DNA of 64,000 nt from Aquatica leii (taxonomy: Eukaryota; Arthropoda; Insecta; Coleoptera; Lampyridae), in contig CM069438.1 of NCBI GenBank assembly GCA_035610365.1, forward strand, positions 46,620,837 to 46,684,836, written 5' to 3'. The notes beneath the pieces are model-generated. The model was not told the origin of the DNA. It did not search any database and saw nothing but the letters and a program-made list of their open reading frames with translations. This document shows, piece by piece, positions 22,991 through 35,249 of this stretch. Each line of letters begins with the position of its first letter. Positions within the stretch are counted from its first letter, which is position 1. The translations under genes were made by a program, and so were the position numbers.

Positions 22991-25939
22991 TGCATCGTTT
23001 TTATCTGTCACTCTTGTGTCTTTATCGTCGTCCGTGTTGTTGCCGGCGTAGAAAGTCAACCGATTGATGTGTACTATCTTTGGTTTGTCTCGTGGTAGAT
23101 GACGCTATTTACGTTTGCAAAATGGGGTAAGGGCCTTCCCATTCTTTTGTAACTTTAGAAACAACCCTCGATTTCGTTATGGATTGTAAAATAAAAACAG
23201 GTCACTAAGTTAAAACTCTTCTTCTCTGGCGCTTACATCTTTCATTCAATCACTAGCAATTTAGATGTACTTTTGGACGTTATCGTAGATGATCTGCATT
23301 TTCTTTTTGAGTTGGCTGCCGTAGTCATCTCCAACAACTTCTTCTACAGGCTTGTATCCAAACAAAAATCGCACGGTAACCACCAAACATCACACAAGTA
23401 GAAGTTTGCCTGGTAGTCTCGTGAACGGATGATAGATACGCCTTTAAGAACAAATGCAAATATTAGTTTCAGTCTCGTTGGTGTTTGGAGACTATTTTGG
23501 CAAGATACTTTTCCATAGTTCTATTCATGCGTTCCACCATGCCATCTAATTGAGGATGAAGAAGTGCAGTGTTGGTCTTCTTAATTCCCAGCATTTGTAG
23601 ACGTTTTTGAACAAGGCAGACTCAAAGTTTGGCCTCTGATCTAAATGAAGCTTTAATGGTACCCTAAAAGGACAAAAAAACTCTTTCACAAACACATCGC
23701 AACAATTGTGGCTTTTTGATTTGGTATTGCGTCCGCTTCCGTCTATTTGGTAAAATAATTTATGGCCACCAGAATGTACTTGTTGCTCTGTTCCGTTTCT
23801 GGGAATGAACTTCCAATGTCAATTTCTACCCTTTCGAATGAATTTTTGACGTTTTACTGTCTTATAGAAATCTTGCGCTTCCCAATTGGTCTGTTCTCAG
23901 ACGCGCATTAACTACATTTGCGGCACCACTTCTTTACATCTTATTTGCAGTTCACCCTATAGAACCTTTCCTTGACTTTTTCAATTGTCAAAATGCCCTC
24001 CAGAAATTTTGTTATAAAAATGCTTTAATACTTCTGGCACTCAGTTTCTCGGCACTAGCTGCAGTTTCGTCTTGGTGCCATCGTCGATCTCCAAGGATTG
24101 CTTCAGAAGACCATTTTCCAATTTCGAGAAGTTTAACTGTGCCTATTTTGTTTTTAACGTTCTATTTTGCGCGCTGATTTCTTTCCAAGTTGATTCGTTC
24201 TGTAATTTATTATCCACTGTAGTTCCGAATCACTTTTTTGTTTTTGACGTAGTTGCCAATTATCGTCAATTGCCGTTGTTTTGCAAAACATGCTAATTTT
24301 TTTTTTATGTCGATAACAATGACCACAATTAACCGGTCATCGTCGTTTAGATAGGGCGTCTACGTTGCAATTCCTAGTTCTAGCACAATGCTCTGTATTA
24401 AAATCGAACTGCTGCTATTGTTCAATCAATTTCGCAACTTGTCCTTCCAACTTTTAAAATTGAAGGAACCATTTCAGAGCAGCATGGTGAGTTCACAGAA
24501 AAAAATTGCGTTTATATAAGTATTTGTAGATTTGACTTGACTACAGCTAACAGTTCTCTTTTAGTTACATAATAATTCCTCTTGGCTTTCGACAGGACTT
24601 TACTTAAGTATCTAGTCAACCTTTCTTCTCTATTCTGTATTTGAGAAAATACACCTTCTATTGCGAGGTTGTTAGTATCAGTGTCCAACATAAACTTGCT
24701 TTTTACTCGAGGATAGTCCAATATCAGTGCCGTAAGTAGAGACTGCTTCAACTTTTAAAATAATTTATTACAGTCGTTGTTCCAAATAAAATTGCGCCCT
24801 TCTTTGGTAAATTTTGTCAACGGTTTTGCAATGTTGGCACGAATCTGCGATAATACGTGCACAAACCGAGAAAGCTGCGAAATTTGTGTTTATTCTTTGG
24901 TATTGGACAATCTTGAACTGCCTTAATTTTATCTGGGTTGGTTATCACTTCTGTCCTGGATACAATGTGTCCTAAATACTTCACTTCTTTTCTAAAGATA
25001 TGGCACTATTTTAAATTTAATTTTAGGTTTCCATTTCGCAATCATTGGAACACTTCTTTCAATTTTTTTAAATGTTCTTAGAACGATTTTACAACCACAA
25101 TCACGTCGTCCAAATACATCAGGCAGGTCTTCTAAGACAGTCCCTGCAAGATCGTCGCCATCAAATGCTCGTAAGTGACAATAACGTTACAAAATCCAAA
25201 AAGCATAACCGTAAATTGCCATAAACCGGTTTTAATCGTAAAACGTTCTTTGGTTCCACCTCCACTTGCCAGTAACCACTTTTCAAATCCAAAGTGAGAA
25301 ACCATTAGGAACCAGATAGGGTATTTAAAGTGATGTCAATTTGGTGTAACGGGTGTAACTATCTTTCTTGGTGACCTCATTGAGTTATCTATAATCAACA
25401 CAAAATCTCGTTGACTTATTCTTTCTTTTCACCATGACCACTGAACATGCCCACGGACTCTTAAATGGTTTGATCACACTCTGAGTTTTTATTTCAGCGA
25501 TTATCTGCTCGACTTTTTCTTGCTTGGCTAAGAAAAGCCGCCTCAGATGTTGTTGGATTAGTTGAGCATCGCCAGTGTTGATTTTGTGTTTCACGACGTC
25601 AATTCTTCCTCTTCCTCTTATCATCCATTGCAAACACATCGTGGTACTGCTGGATTAGTTTCTTTATTTCAATGCGCTCGCGCTGGACAAGATCTTGGTC
25701 ACTATTTCCAGTAGCTATTGAAGACATTTCTTTGCTGATAGGTTTTCAACAATGTTTGCATATTTTAAAATCTGAGACACCGATGTAAATTGTCCCATCT
25801 CAGTATTCTTTCTCAAAGTTACCCGGTTTGAACTGGTATTCATGATTCTAATTGGTATTACGTTTTTAACCTTTACCACAAGTAATCCTTAGGTGAATAA
25901 AAGTCACTAAATTGCACTGGCGCACAATAAATCCCCTCG

Positions 25940-26040
25940 TTTGTTGCAAGTTTTATTTATGTTTAGAACGTTATCTTCTTATCGCTTTCAGGAGTTTCCT
26001 TTATTTTTTTTAACTATCGAACATTTTTTTGAACTTAAAC
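25940..26040 (-). repeat. Gypsy-2 terminal copy (5' side)
   Basis: The minus strand contains GCGATAAGAAGATAACGTTC in the same context as the copy at 17431-17531. The coding remnant of pol begins directly to its left, so gag and protease are not present in this copy. Confidence 0.6.
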
Positions 26041-26560
26041 AAGTATTTTAGTATGAGATTATACTTTTCGAAGATTGACTTGATTACCTTGAGTTTTTCA
26101 AAGATTGTTTTTAATTGTATAGATTTAACTATCTAACCCTAAGAAGCAAAAACCAAAAAAAAAACAACCAGATAGTAGAAGTAATAAAGTAATTCAAAGT
26201 TCTCTAAAATCAAACAGACTTGACTTGGATTAGAGACGCATAGAGCCAAATGATACTGCTCTAGAAACCAAACTTAACAGAACCTGGAAGTCAAATATCA
26301 CAAATTGAACGCACTTATTAAAGCCACCAAACATGTGATTCTGGACAAAAATTATCAAATAGGCGATCTACAAAGTAAGAAGAAAATACCAAAGAAAAAC
26401 TAAAAAATGAAAAAAAAGGGAAATTTAGAGAAGTGTCTAAGACCCATTAGCTTAAAAATTCCAATAAAACACTAACCCCTAGGATCAAAACTGTAACTAC
26501 AATTTCAAATAAAGTAATCCCTAAAAGAAATGAAACCCCAGTAATAGTAAGTCCAAGAGG
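26041..26560. other. Unassigned AT- and A-rich stretch
   Basis: Purine-rich on the plus strand, with no recognisable motif. It may be the outer part of the repeat described next. Confidence 0.4.
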
Positions 26561-27270
26561 AAGAAAAAAAGAAGAAATAAAAAGAAAACGTAACCATCGT
26601 TCATTGTGCTGAACTGCAACAATGAAATTTAGAAACTGATAAACAAATTAAAGTATTCCAAGAAATAACTAAAGAAACAAGTAGCAAAAGAGATACTCCA
26701 AAAACGACTAACAACATCCAAAGAAATCGACCCAGCGGATATACACAAAATACAGAAAACGGATCTGTAGCGTGTCTCAAGCTCCAAACCTACACAGTAA
26801 AACAAAAGATTCACTAAAGCTGATTCAGCAAAAAAATAAAGAAAAATAGAAAAAAAGGAAAAGAAGCATAGTTGCTGTGAACACTAAAGAAAAAACTTTA
26901 CCAAAAAAAAGAAAGCAAAAAAAAATAATTGAAAAAAGGAGAACTTAAGGGAGTACGTGTGGTTGGACCACTTTTCTTTAAATATGTACACCAAAGTAAC
27001 TTACCTTACCGCTTAACTAATTGTCCAAAAAAAAAACTTTACGCAAAAACAAGAAGAGAGAAGCATGGCTGGGACAAAGAGAGTAACTAAATCAAAAAAC
27101 AAAGAAATAGAAAGTAGGAAAAATAGATACAGACAAAAACGGAGAAAAATAAGACTAGATGAAAATGTTTGAGTCATTGCTCACTCTGTAAAAGAAAGCA
27201 AAGAATGTTCACTCTACGGTGCCTAACCAACCGTCCAAAGAAAGAAAAGAAAAAGGAAGAGATGAAAACA
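26560..27270 (+). repeat. Purine-rich dispersed repeat, copy 1
   Basis: Matches 32400-33090 in the same orientation, at roughly 70 % by eye. Shared landmarks are GACTAACAACATCCAAAG-like sequence, TCTCAAGCTCCAAACC, and the box CTCTGTAAAAGAAA...CCAACCGTCCAAAG. That last box recurs inside each copy about 190-220 bases apart. There is no clear coding sense, and the family is unknown. Confidence 0.55.
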
Positions 27271-28085
27271 GTTAGCCGCAGAAAAAATGTGTACCAAATG
27301 TTGCCCTCAAAGTAAAAATCCCAAAGTACAAGAACCAAGACAATAACTAATAGTCAAAAGTCAGAAGTTAACAACCGCAATTAGAACCTAATCTTAATTG
27401 GAGGTAACTATAGAAGCTGATGCAAAAGAGAAGGAAGCAGTTCTTACATGCGGCAAAAGCTCAGGATCTCTACGCAGATGTTTATAAGATCTAGTAGTGA
27501 CATTAGTGTAGGAATGCGTTATCGTACCTAGCAATCAGTGAGTATGCGACCTGATAGTAATGTTTCATTGCAAGTTATAACAGCAAGAACGTATGAACTC
27601 GCCAAATCTTGCACTTATATGCAGTACTCTTAACACTGTGCTGCTCACAATTAGTTAGAAAACGGTGATTTTACATCAATGATTTGCGTTGGTCCGATGG
27701 AACAACTAATTTCTACACGCAAGAATCAGACAAAAAAATACGTACATTCTAAGCGTCAACATCCTGTTTCATAGAATAAATTATGCGCCGAGATTCGATA
27801 AATCCCACGTTAACGCGTTTTTATTATCGTAAGCACATTTGATTAATTGTTCATTAGTTTCCACTTGAACTTCATCCTCGGCCCGATCACTGCGTAACGA
27901 CACTATTGTAAATAAAACTTCATTTTAATCAATTTAATTAAATTATAATTGTTCTTTTAATATTTAAGTAAAGCGTTTTAGTTGTAATCAAAACATGATC
28001 ATGGAAGAATAATCAAAGAACAATAATAATGGACTGATAATAATAGTAGAATAATCAATCACTTAAGAATTATGACAACGGAATC
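27270..28085. other. No recognised feature
   Basis: Unique-looking AT-rich DNA with no motif that I can name. Confidence 0.45.
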
Positions 28086-28089
28086 ATCA

Positions 28090-28172
28090 TGCAATAATCA
28101 AATCGAATCAATCGAATCAGTCAAATCAGTCGAATCGAATGATGAATATCGAATTGTCGAATGATCTTAGTG
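28090..28172. repeat. Degenerate minisatellite built on TCGAATCA-like units
   Basis: The words AATCGAATCA, GTCAAATCA and GTCGAATCG recur without long spacing over about 80 bases. Confidence 0.6.
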
Positions 28173-28626
28173 CTATCGCTACTTTTATGTATAGGGTATA
28201 CCAACTCTTAACCCATCCGTTAGGGTAAGTACCAAAATTACTACTTTTCGGCGCAAATTTTTTGTAACTTTTAATTTTTTAAAGTTGGCAGCGTCAATTA
28301 CATTTTTCTAAAGATTTGTCTCTAATTGTCTTTGTTATTGTCTTTCTTCTGCCTTTTAGCACACGTTTACATTTTTTAATTATTAAAATTAGGTCAATGA
28401 CCTTGATCTTTATGATACTTGAGGTTTTTTGTAATTTTTTTATTAGGATTTAACTTGTTTTATATTACAGGTTGACTAAGATGTCGCCCAATTACATCTT
28501 ACAAATTAAATACAAAGCTTATGTGACTAAAGTGAGTAGAAATTAGTTATACAACAACAAAAATAACATTCTGTAAGCTTTCTAGGGATTACAATATTTT
28601 ATTACATAAAGAGATTAATTAACTTC

Positions 28627-28629
<3 letters not shown>

Positions 28630-28702
<73 letters not shown>
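28630..28702. repeat. (TTA)n microsatellite
   Basis: About 24 nearly perfect TTA/TAT units. Such tracts often mark tails of non-LTR elements, but I see no LINE coding sequence beside it. Confidence 0.97.
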
Positions 28703-28703
<1 letters not shown>

Positions 28704-30835
28704 CTTATTTTTCTTAAATAGTCCTAATTAGTTTTTAAATTTAGATGATAATTAGTTAAAGCTGCTTTGCATCGCTAATTTTTCTATGCTTCTTTTTTGA
28801 TATGGAGGATTCCCATTTATCAAAAATTATTTTATTTGATATAATATAGTGTGTGTTGCCTACTTCACTGGACTAAATCATCACAATGTATTATAGGAGA
28901 ATCGTCACTGGAAGCTTCTCCTGCATGTCAATTAATGTATATACATATCTGCACTTAACTGTCCCAACAATTATTGTCCTACGGACAGATTGTAAATATC
29001 ATAGTGTTAATAAAAAAAAATAACTACATGTGGATAAATTTGTACTGAAAATCTATAGGTTAGAACAACACAGTGTTGCCAACAGCAAAGTTAACAAATT
29101 ATGTAATCAAAAAAAAATTACAAACTTGTAAAACGATGGTGAAACATCCATGCAACATAAGCAAATTACAACTTTATAAAGTAGTGGTAATTTGTAATTA
29201 TTCTCAAACTCAATTAAACGTTAAAAGTATGAAACGAAATAAACTACTTTATTCGACGTAAAATTTTAAATTAAACTCTAGCAAAAATAACACAAAAAAG
29301 ATAGATACAAAGTTGAATAACTTCCTGTTCCTCGTTTCATTGCAAACATCTAAAAATTTTAATAAACTTTAAATTGCTTTATTACTATAACAAAATTATC
29401 GTTTTGGAGTAGACCGAATTGTTGCAATCCTAAATTTATGCATTTTTTGTATTGCAAACTTTTTATGTGTTGTGTAGTTTAAGTCTTTAAATTTATATAT
29501 GGATACAAACTTTAAATAAGTTTTTAATTAACAAACAGTGCAATGATTGTACATAATTTTTCACATTTAAAACATAAAAGGATTAAATTTAACAGAAACA
29601 AACACGATTTGGTGCATGAGTATGTATGCACGTAGTTTAAACTATTTAACAATTTCCAAATTTATAAACTGTTAGATACAAACTATCCTTTGACTAAACT
29701 GTAACAACATTCTAAAACTAAAATTTGTTTTAATAATTATGTTTAATTGAAACTCATTATAGTATACGTAAAGGTATAAATTATTCTAAAATTTCGTGTT
29801 CTGGCTAATTAAAATATATGTCTTATTCCGTAATACAAATAGTACTATAATTATCTACTTTCATTCCTAGCTTTAGACTTAAAAAGTACACATAATAGAA
29901 CCGCAGTGCATTAGCCTCAGATCATCTAATAAACAATGCTTTTTTATTGGGTCAAGTCACATACTTGTAACTTAGAAAATACAAGACTGTTGCGATATTT
30001 TGTTTAAAACAATAATTGTTTTAAAATATTTTTTCAGTAATACTAAATATAATTCGTGTTGTGTTATTTCTATGCTACAAATTTAAATTAATTTTTCATT
30101 TCCGGTGATTGACGTTGTCAAGTTTTAACTTCACATGCTCAATTACCTAAAACAAAAGTCTAAATCATTATAACTATTAAGTACCACTTTTTTTTGTAAC
30201 ATATTTTATATTATCTTAAAACTGTGTTTCTAGTTCACTGAACTATCCTTGCTACCTAAGTTGACATCTGTTTTCAAAATCTCAATATTTCATTTTACCG
30301 GAATTACGGTACCACTAATTATGAGCATGTTAGTAAAAAAAAGTCTAAAACAAATTAAAAAGGCGCCAAAACGATTAGAAGCTAGAATGATATATACCGC
30401 TTAAATCTATCTAACACTGATATAGAATAAATGACAACGCACTAATTGTAACGACAACTATATATACCTATTTATATTTTAATACGAACAAAAGATTTTA
30501 CAAACATATATATTGCAACAAACAATAATTCTATAAATATCACAGTTTTGCGTTGATACAATTCCTGAAGAGTAGGTAACACTTCAAACATACAATTATC
30601 GAAGTACATCTATAATATAATAAAGTTAAATAATACGTAAAATCAAAGTTAATCGTTGATTTAATGTAGAACTAGTCATTTTACAGTTGTTGCAAATTGC
30701 ATTTAGCGTAAATTGAGATCATCACAACAAAAATATGCATGCGTTAATTGTGATAATAACTATATCTAGTTCGTACGTATTTAACGTCTGACAAATGTAG
30801 AAATTACTGAAAAGTAAAAGAAAAAAGTATTACTT
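28703..30835. other. AT-rich stretch without recognised genes
   Basis: Contains only short chance frames. If the candidate exons at 30838-30887 and 31204 are real, this would be intron of that gene on the minus strand. Confidence 0.4.
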
Positions 30836-30837
30836 AC

Positions 30838-30887
30838 GGTCGTCCATGTCCATAGCTATCACACGATCTAACCATCCTCTAAAATCG
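30838..30887 (-). CDS. Candidate 50-base internal host exon
   Basis: On the minus strand the segment is bordered by TTTCTTTAG on its 5' side and GTAAGTAATA on its 3' side, near-ideal acceptor and donor. The open frame gives DFRGWLDRVIAMDMDD, a protein-like composition unlike the surrounding AT-rich DNA, and no transposon motif is present. It also holds possible start codons (MDMDD). I do not recognise the protein. No further exon to its left was identified, so the gene remains unproven. Confidence 0.4.
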
Positions 30888-31203
30888 CTAAAGAAATGAA
30901 GCAAACATTATATATAAGATCGTATCACAATTAAGTTGCTTATCGACAAACAATAAATCCAAATTAAATGCGTCGATCATTCAAGTAATCTTCACTTTTT
31001 TAAACGAGGGTGGGTTTTGTCTCGGAAGTGGCATAATTGATCAAAAGCCACTTTTCGTACGTGCTTCTGAGTATAGCTTCCAGCGGAAAGTAATGGATTA
31101 CTAATGAATCCTGCTAACTTGGCTCAACACGTGGTATAGTAAAACGCTAAAAAAATTATAAGAAAATCAACGTAAATCACCAAAAAGATGTGTTATCACT
31201 CAC

Positions 31204-31400
31204 CCTACAAAACTTTCACAAAAGCAGCAAAAATAATACACCCATTTATAACACAGATGCTTGTAAAATTTTTTAGAAGTGAAAACGCCGCCGGGCGCTT
31301 ACATTAAAACATACTTGTGAAGTGTCTTACTACACCGGAAAAATGGTTTTCTTTCCGTTGAAAAATTCTAGCTGTCAAAAACAACCACTCTATGGCGCAT
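31204..31400 (-). other. Possible 5' exon of the same minus-strand gene
   Basis: On the minus strand a relatively GC-rich patch (GCGCCCGGCGGCG near 31290) is followed by a segment ending TTTTGTAGG with the donor GTGAGTGATA at 31203. The segment has no long open frame, so it would be mainly 5' untranslated. The link with the exon at 30838-30887 is inference from strand, spacing and splice signals. Confidence 0.3.
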
Positions 31401-31449
31401 GACTGTCATATCGAAAAGTGGGCGTTCCGAGAAGAAATTTTATGCTCAA

Positions 31450-32400
31450 CAAATTTTTTACATACCAACTTTTTACCATAACACGTTTCAAAAATCTTAA
31501 ACTTTAAGTTGCTTTAAGTTTCCTACCACCTGAGAAGTAGACACTAGCGAAAATCAAGAATAGAAATTTAGGCATACGCCAAAGACAGAACCTTGAAATC
31601 CAAAACCAACCAAAATGCAATAACACCCAACCCAAGAAGAAACGTAAATGAAAGCTGATTTCCCAGTTCGCTAAGTATCATCAACCAGATGTGTACAAAA
31701 GTTACATGAAGCGAAATGATATTCAAAAGAATTAAAAACTCCCACCAACACAAACGAAACATCAGAAAAAGGTACTAGTTGAAAGCCGAAGTCAGTCGTT
31801 ACGCGGTAAAGCAAGAGAACAACACAGTCCTATAGACCTCACTGACGAACAATACTAAGCAAATCAAGAGAGACAGGAAAAGTATAAGAAAGAAAGAAGT
31901 TTAGACAAGGGTCAAGGACAACGCCCTAAAGTCCCGTGAAATCATAACCCAAAGATACAAATCCAACCCCAAATATAAATCCTCAAAGCTAACAAAACGA
32001 CAGAAGTAAGAAAAACTAAGTATCAATATCTAGTAGATCTTGAATTGTGATATGCGGATTTAGAAGACCAAGAGTCAAAAACAAAAACTAAGACAGTTGT
32101 GCCCAAATAGTCGTCAACAGACAATATGCAATTCTTTTACCAAAAAAACCAAACAAACTCTAAAAATCAAAGCCAAAAACTAACGAAGAACTTTCAAGCA
32201 AAAACAAATATTCTGATTAAAAAGTCAACATAAATCGGACTACCTAAAATGCAGAGAAAAAAATCAGCAATCTTAGAGTCACAACCACAAAATCTTAAAA
32301 AGCTAAACACTGCTTTAGTGTACCAATTCAAAAGAAATCCAAACCGCTTAACCCAAAACAAAACCAAAAGAAGTAAGAGTAAATAAAGAAAAAAAAGAAG
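31450..32400. other. Purine-rich unassigned stretch
   Basis: No coding motif. It probably belongs to the repeat that is clear from 32400 on, since similar A/G-rich sequence also precedes copy 1. Confidence 0.35.
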
Positions 32401-33090
32401 CTTTCCTTGCTAATCAAACGTCGTGAGTCAGTGCTCGTCGTGTTGGAATGTCACAATTGAATGTAAATGCCGAAAAACGGATTAGAATATTCCAAGAGCA
32501 AAAAAAAACAGAAGAAGAGAAATATTGTAACGGTGACTGACAACATCAAAAATGTCAACTAAGCGGAAGTACAGAGTACAAGAAAACGACGTTGCAGTCT
32601 ATCTCAAGTTCCAAACCAAAAACAACAGAACAAAAACCCACTAAACCTAATACAGGCAACCAACCAAGAAAAAAAAGAAAAGAAGAAAAAAACAAAAGAA
32701 GCATTTGTCCTAAAGGCAAACCTTCAAAAGCAAAAGAGAAAGAAAAGAAGAAAGAAAATGGAAAATAAAAAAAACAAGAAAGGGAGATAAGAAACAGACG
32801 GAGAAAGATGAGACAAGATGCAGATGTCTGATTAATTCTTCTCTCTGTAAAAGAAACGAAAGGCAGTGACCAGCCCTTCAATGCCCAACTAACCGCCCAA
32901 GAGGCGAAACGTAAAAAGAATCCAAAGGAAGAATAACGGTTGGCACGTAGAAAAAATCGATAGGCTCCAAGAAGAAATAAAAAGTAAAAAAAATAAGAGA
33001 TAGAAAAAGCCTGATTAGTTCTTTATCCCGTAAAAGAACAAAAAAAGAGCGACCACCGTACTGTGCCCAACCAACCGTCCAAAATATAAA
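32400..33090 (+). repeat. Purine-rich dispersed repeat, copy 2
   Basis: Second copy of the repeat at 26560-27270. It contains the box CTGTAAAAGAAACG...GCCCAACTAACCGCCCAAG at about 32840-32895 and a related box at 33020-33085. The pyrimidine-rich open frame on the opposite strand is a composition artefact. Confidence 0.55.
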
Positions 33091-34249
33091 AAAAAAGTTA
33101 AAAAAATGTTATTAGGCAGTCATAGAACGAAAGCGTACCAATTGCGGTCCCAAATTGGAAAGTTTACTACAAGATTTTAATGCCGGCAAGCGGAATAAAA
33201 AACTCAAAAAAAAAATCAAATCTAACAGCAGAAGAGAGAATCCTATAGATGACGTACGATTCCAAAGAAGCCGACGTCTTGAAGTAAGATGTAGAAGAAA
33301 GAAACCAAAAGAATTTTAGCAGAAACTTATTAAAAAAAAAGGATATCGGTGACAGCAAAATAAGTGAAAGTAAATAGATAGTATCCAAACCACAACAAAT
33401 AAGATACGAATAACGTATTCAAAGAATGGATCTGTCAAAACCAAAAGAAAGGAACCAAAAGAATAGCAAAAAGTCGAAAGTCGGTTCAAAAAGTGCTGCT
33501 AATTGTTCAATTCTCTTTCTTTGTGTCGTTCTGTTCCTTGACTCTTTCCTCGACCGATCTTCCCGTTTATCCGACCTATATAGCTCTTTTCGTGATCACA
33601 CATTAGTTTGTAGGCTCCTTCCCCTTTTTTTAATCCGTGACAATTTATCTTTAGTACCAGTAAAGTTGTTTTGAATCGATGCAGTACTGCGGAAGCTCAC
33701 TTTTATCTTTTTTTAGTCAAAATCCTACCAATCTTTTAGGTGGCTTCCTTACCGTAGGTGTCGCTGAGAATCTAAATTTTCAGAGAGCTCTCCTTATTTC
33801 TGCGTCGTTATATTCATTCTTCTTTAGTATTTCCTTGGCGTATTGTTTTCTCTTTTCAGATGTTCCGCATCGCTAATAGTTTCTGCTCTATGTTTTAATC
33901 AGAGTTTTCTTTTGTTTAGGATGGTGATGTGACCTAGTTTGTAGGTACCCAACCGAATGGGTTTTTTTTCTGTACACTGCATGTTGTATTCTTCATGATT
34001 CAGTGCGGTTTACCATTACATTCAGAAACTGTAATCTTCTTTCTTCTTTTATTTCCATAGTAAATTTTATGTATGGGTGTTGTTTGTAGTAGTCAAAAAA
34101 GTCTTGAAATTTCTTTCTTTCATGTCGTCAACATATCCAGTTTTCTAATGCTATTCTGCTATGACAGCTAATAGTGGGCTCCGCATTGCTGATTCGTCCT
34201 TTTCTTTAAGTATCTGTTATCCAATAGGAAAAACGTAGTTCACCAGATT

Positions 34250-34930
34250 CGTTGTGTCATTAGGTAATCTTTCTTCTTTTCTTCTTTGTAAGCTTACAAG
34301 CTTGTTTTAACCCAGCACATTCTTCCATCTATTTTTAAGTCTACCCAGTGAACTTCTCTCTCTTGGTAAAAGATTTAAAACTTTCTTCACCATTCTGGCG
34401 TCATCCATCCTTGATATCTGGATGTAGATATTTATCTATCTTTTGTATTTTGCAGCTGCGTCTAATATCCTCGCTTTGTAGTCTCTTTTGGTTACGCTCA
34501 TTATTTTTCGTAGCATTTTCATCTTAGTTGTTTCCAATAATTATTTGGTCTTTACTGTATCCGATCCTATCTCAGCAGCGTACGTTATGATAGTTCTTAT
34601 GACTAATTTATATATCTTTAGATTGTTTTCTAAAATATTGTTGTGCTGTACGGTATTATTTAAGCATTGTGATATTTTTATTTTTCTGGTCTAACGTTCT
34701 ACCTCTCTTCTCAATACTCCATTACTTGTGATCTTGATCTCTAAGTAATGTTAGTGTTAGTGTTTTTGTCTTATTGTCAAACACTTGCAGTCCAAAGTTT
34801 TTATAGGATTTATTGAATTAGAACAACAAACGATAAAGGTCATCTTCGTTGTCCGTAATAAGAGTTGCGTTGTGCGCGTAACATACTTTTGTATCTACGG
34901 GAGCATTTCTAGAGTGTTTTTTTTTAATTA
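34250..34930 (-). mobile_element. LINE D fragment (RT thumb and C-terminal region) inside PLE-2
   Basis: The minus strand contains AHNATLITDNEDDLYRLL, a degenerate form of the FADD motif block. It is followed by LVIRTIITYAAEIGSDTVKT, MKMLRKIMSVTKRDYKARIL and SRMDDARMVKKVLNL. This is the common C-terminal RT block of insect LINEs (PILTYAAETR, LRRIxGKTRRDR, HISRM). Clade not resolved. Both ends are flanked by PLE-2 sequence. Frame interruptions are present, for example stops inside the C-terminal block. Confidence 0.75.
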
Positions 34931-35249
34931 TTTTATTCATTACTATATCTGACTAAAAATATTGTTACTACGTAAGGTCTATTGTTAATCTTTTTAAATG
35001 TTATTTTACTTTTGAGTAATCTTTTCCGTAAGATTGATCTTCTGTGTGTAGACATCTTTATCCAAGATCCCAGTAGCGTTACCTTTGTCAGCCTTTGCAA
35101 TCACAATGCTGTCATTATTCTTTAGGTTACTTAGGACAATCTTCTCGTCGTTGGTTATATTTTGTTTAGGTTTTTTAGCTTTTATTAAAACATGGCTCAC
35201 TTCTTTAGATAGTTTAACTTTATTTGAATGGCATAATTGCTTACAAATT

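Larger units (their letters stand above)
17431..26040 (-). mobile_element. Gypsy-2: older, incomplete relative of Gypsy-1, minus strand, with nested LINE sequence
   Basis: Minus-strand order from right to left: terminal copy (26040-25940), pol pieces with RT (about 25640-25380) and RNase H (about 24750-24510, LDTDTNNLAIEGVFSQI), integrase pieces (about 24050-22990), an interruption of LINE sequence (about 22990-18118), macro domain (about 18078-17690), CCCH-like motif (about 17660-17600), polypurine tract, and the second terminal copy (17531-17431). Protein-level similarity to Gypsy-1 runs throughout, including the tail. It is far more decayed than Gypsy-1, with many breaks and no gag seen, so clearly older. 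Confidence 0.88.

Noticed and set aside
17430-26040. Target-site duplication for Gypsy-2
   Set aside because: The outer ends of its terminal copies are too eroded to place, so no duplication can be claimed.
28630-28702. Regular array that could suggest CRISPR-like repeats
   Set aside because: It is a simple TTA microsatellite with no spacers, in a eukaryotic genome.
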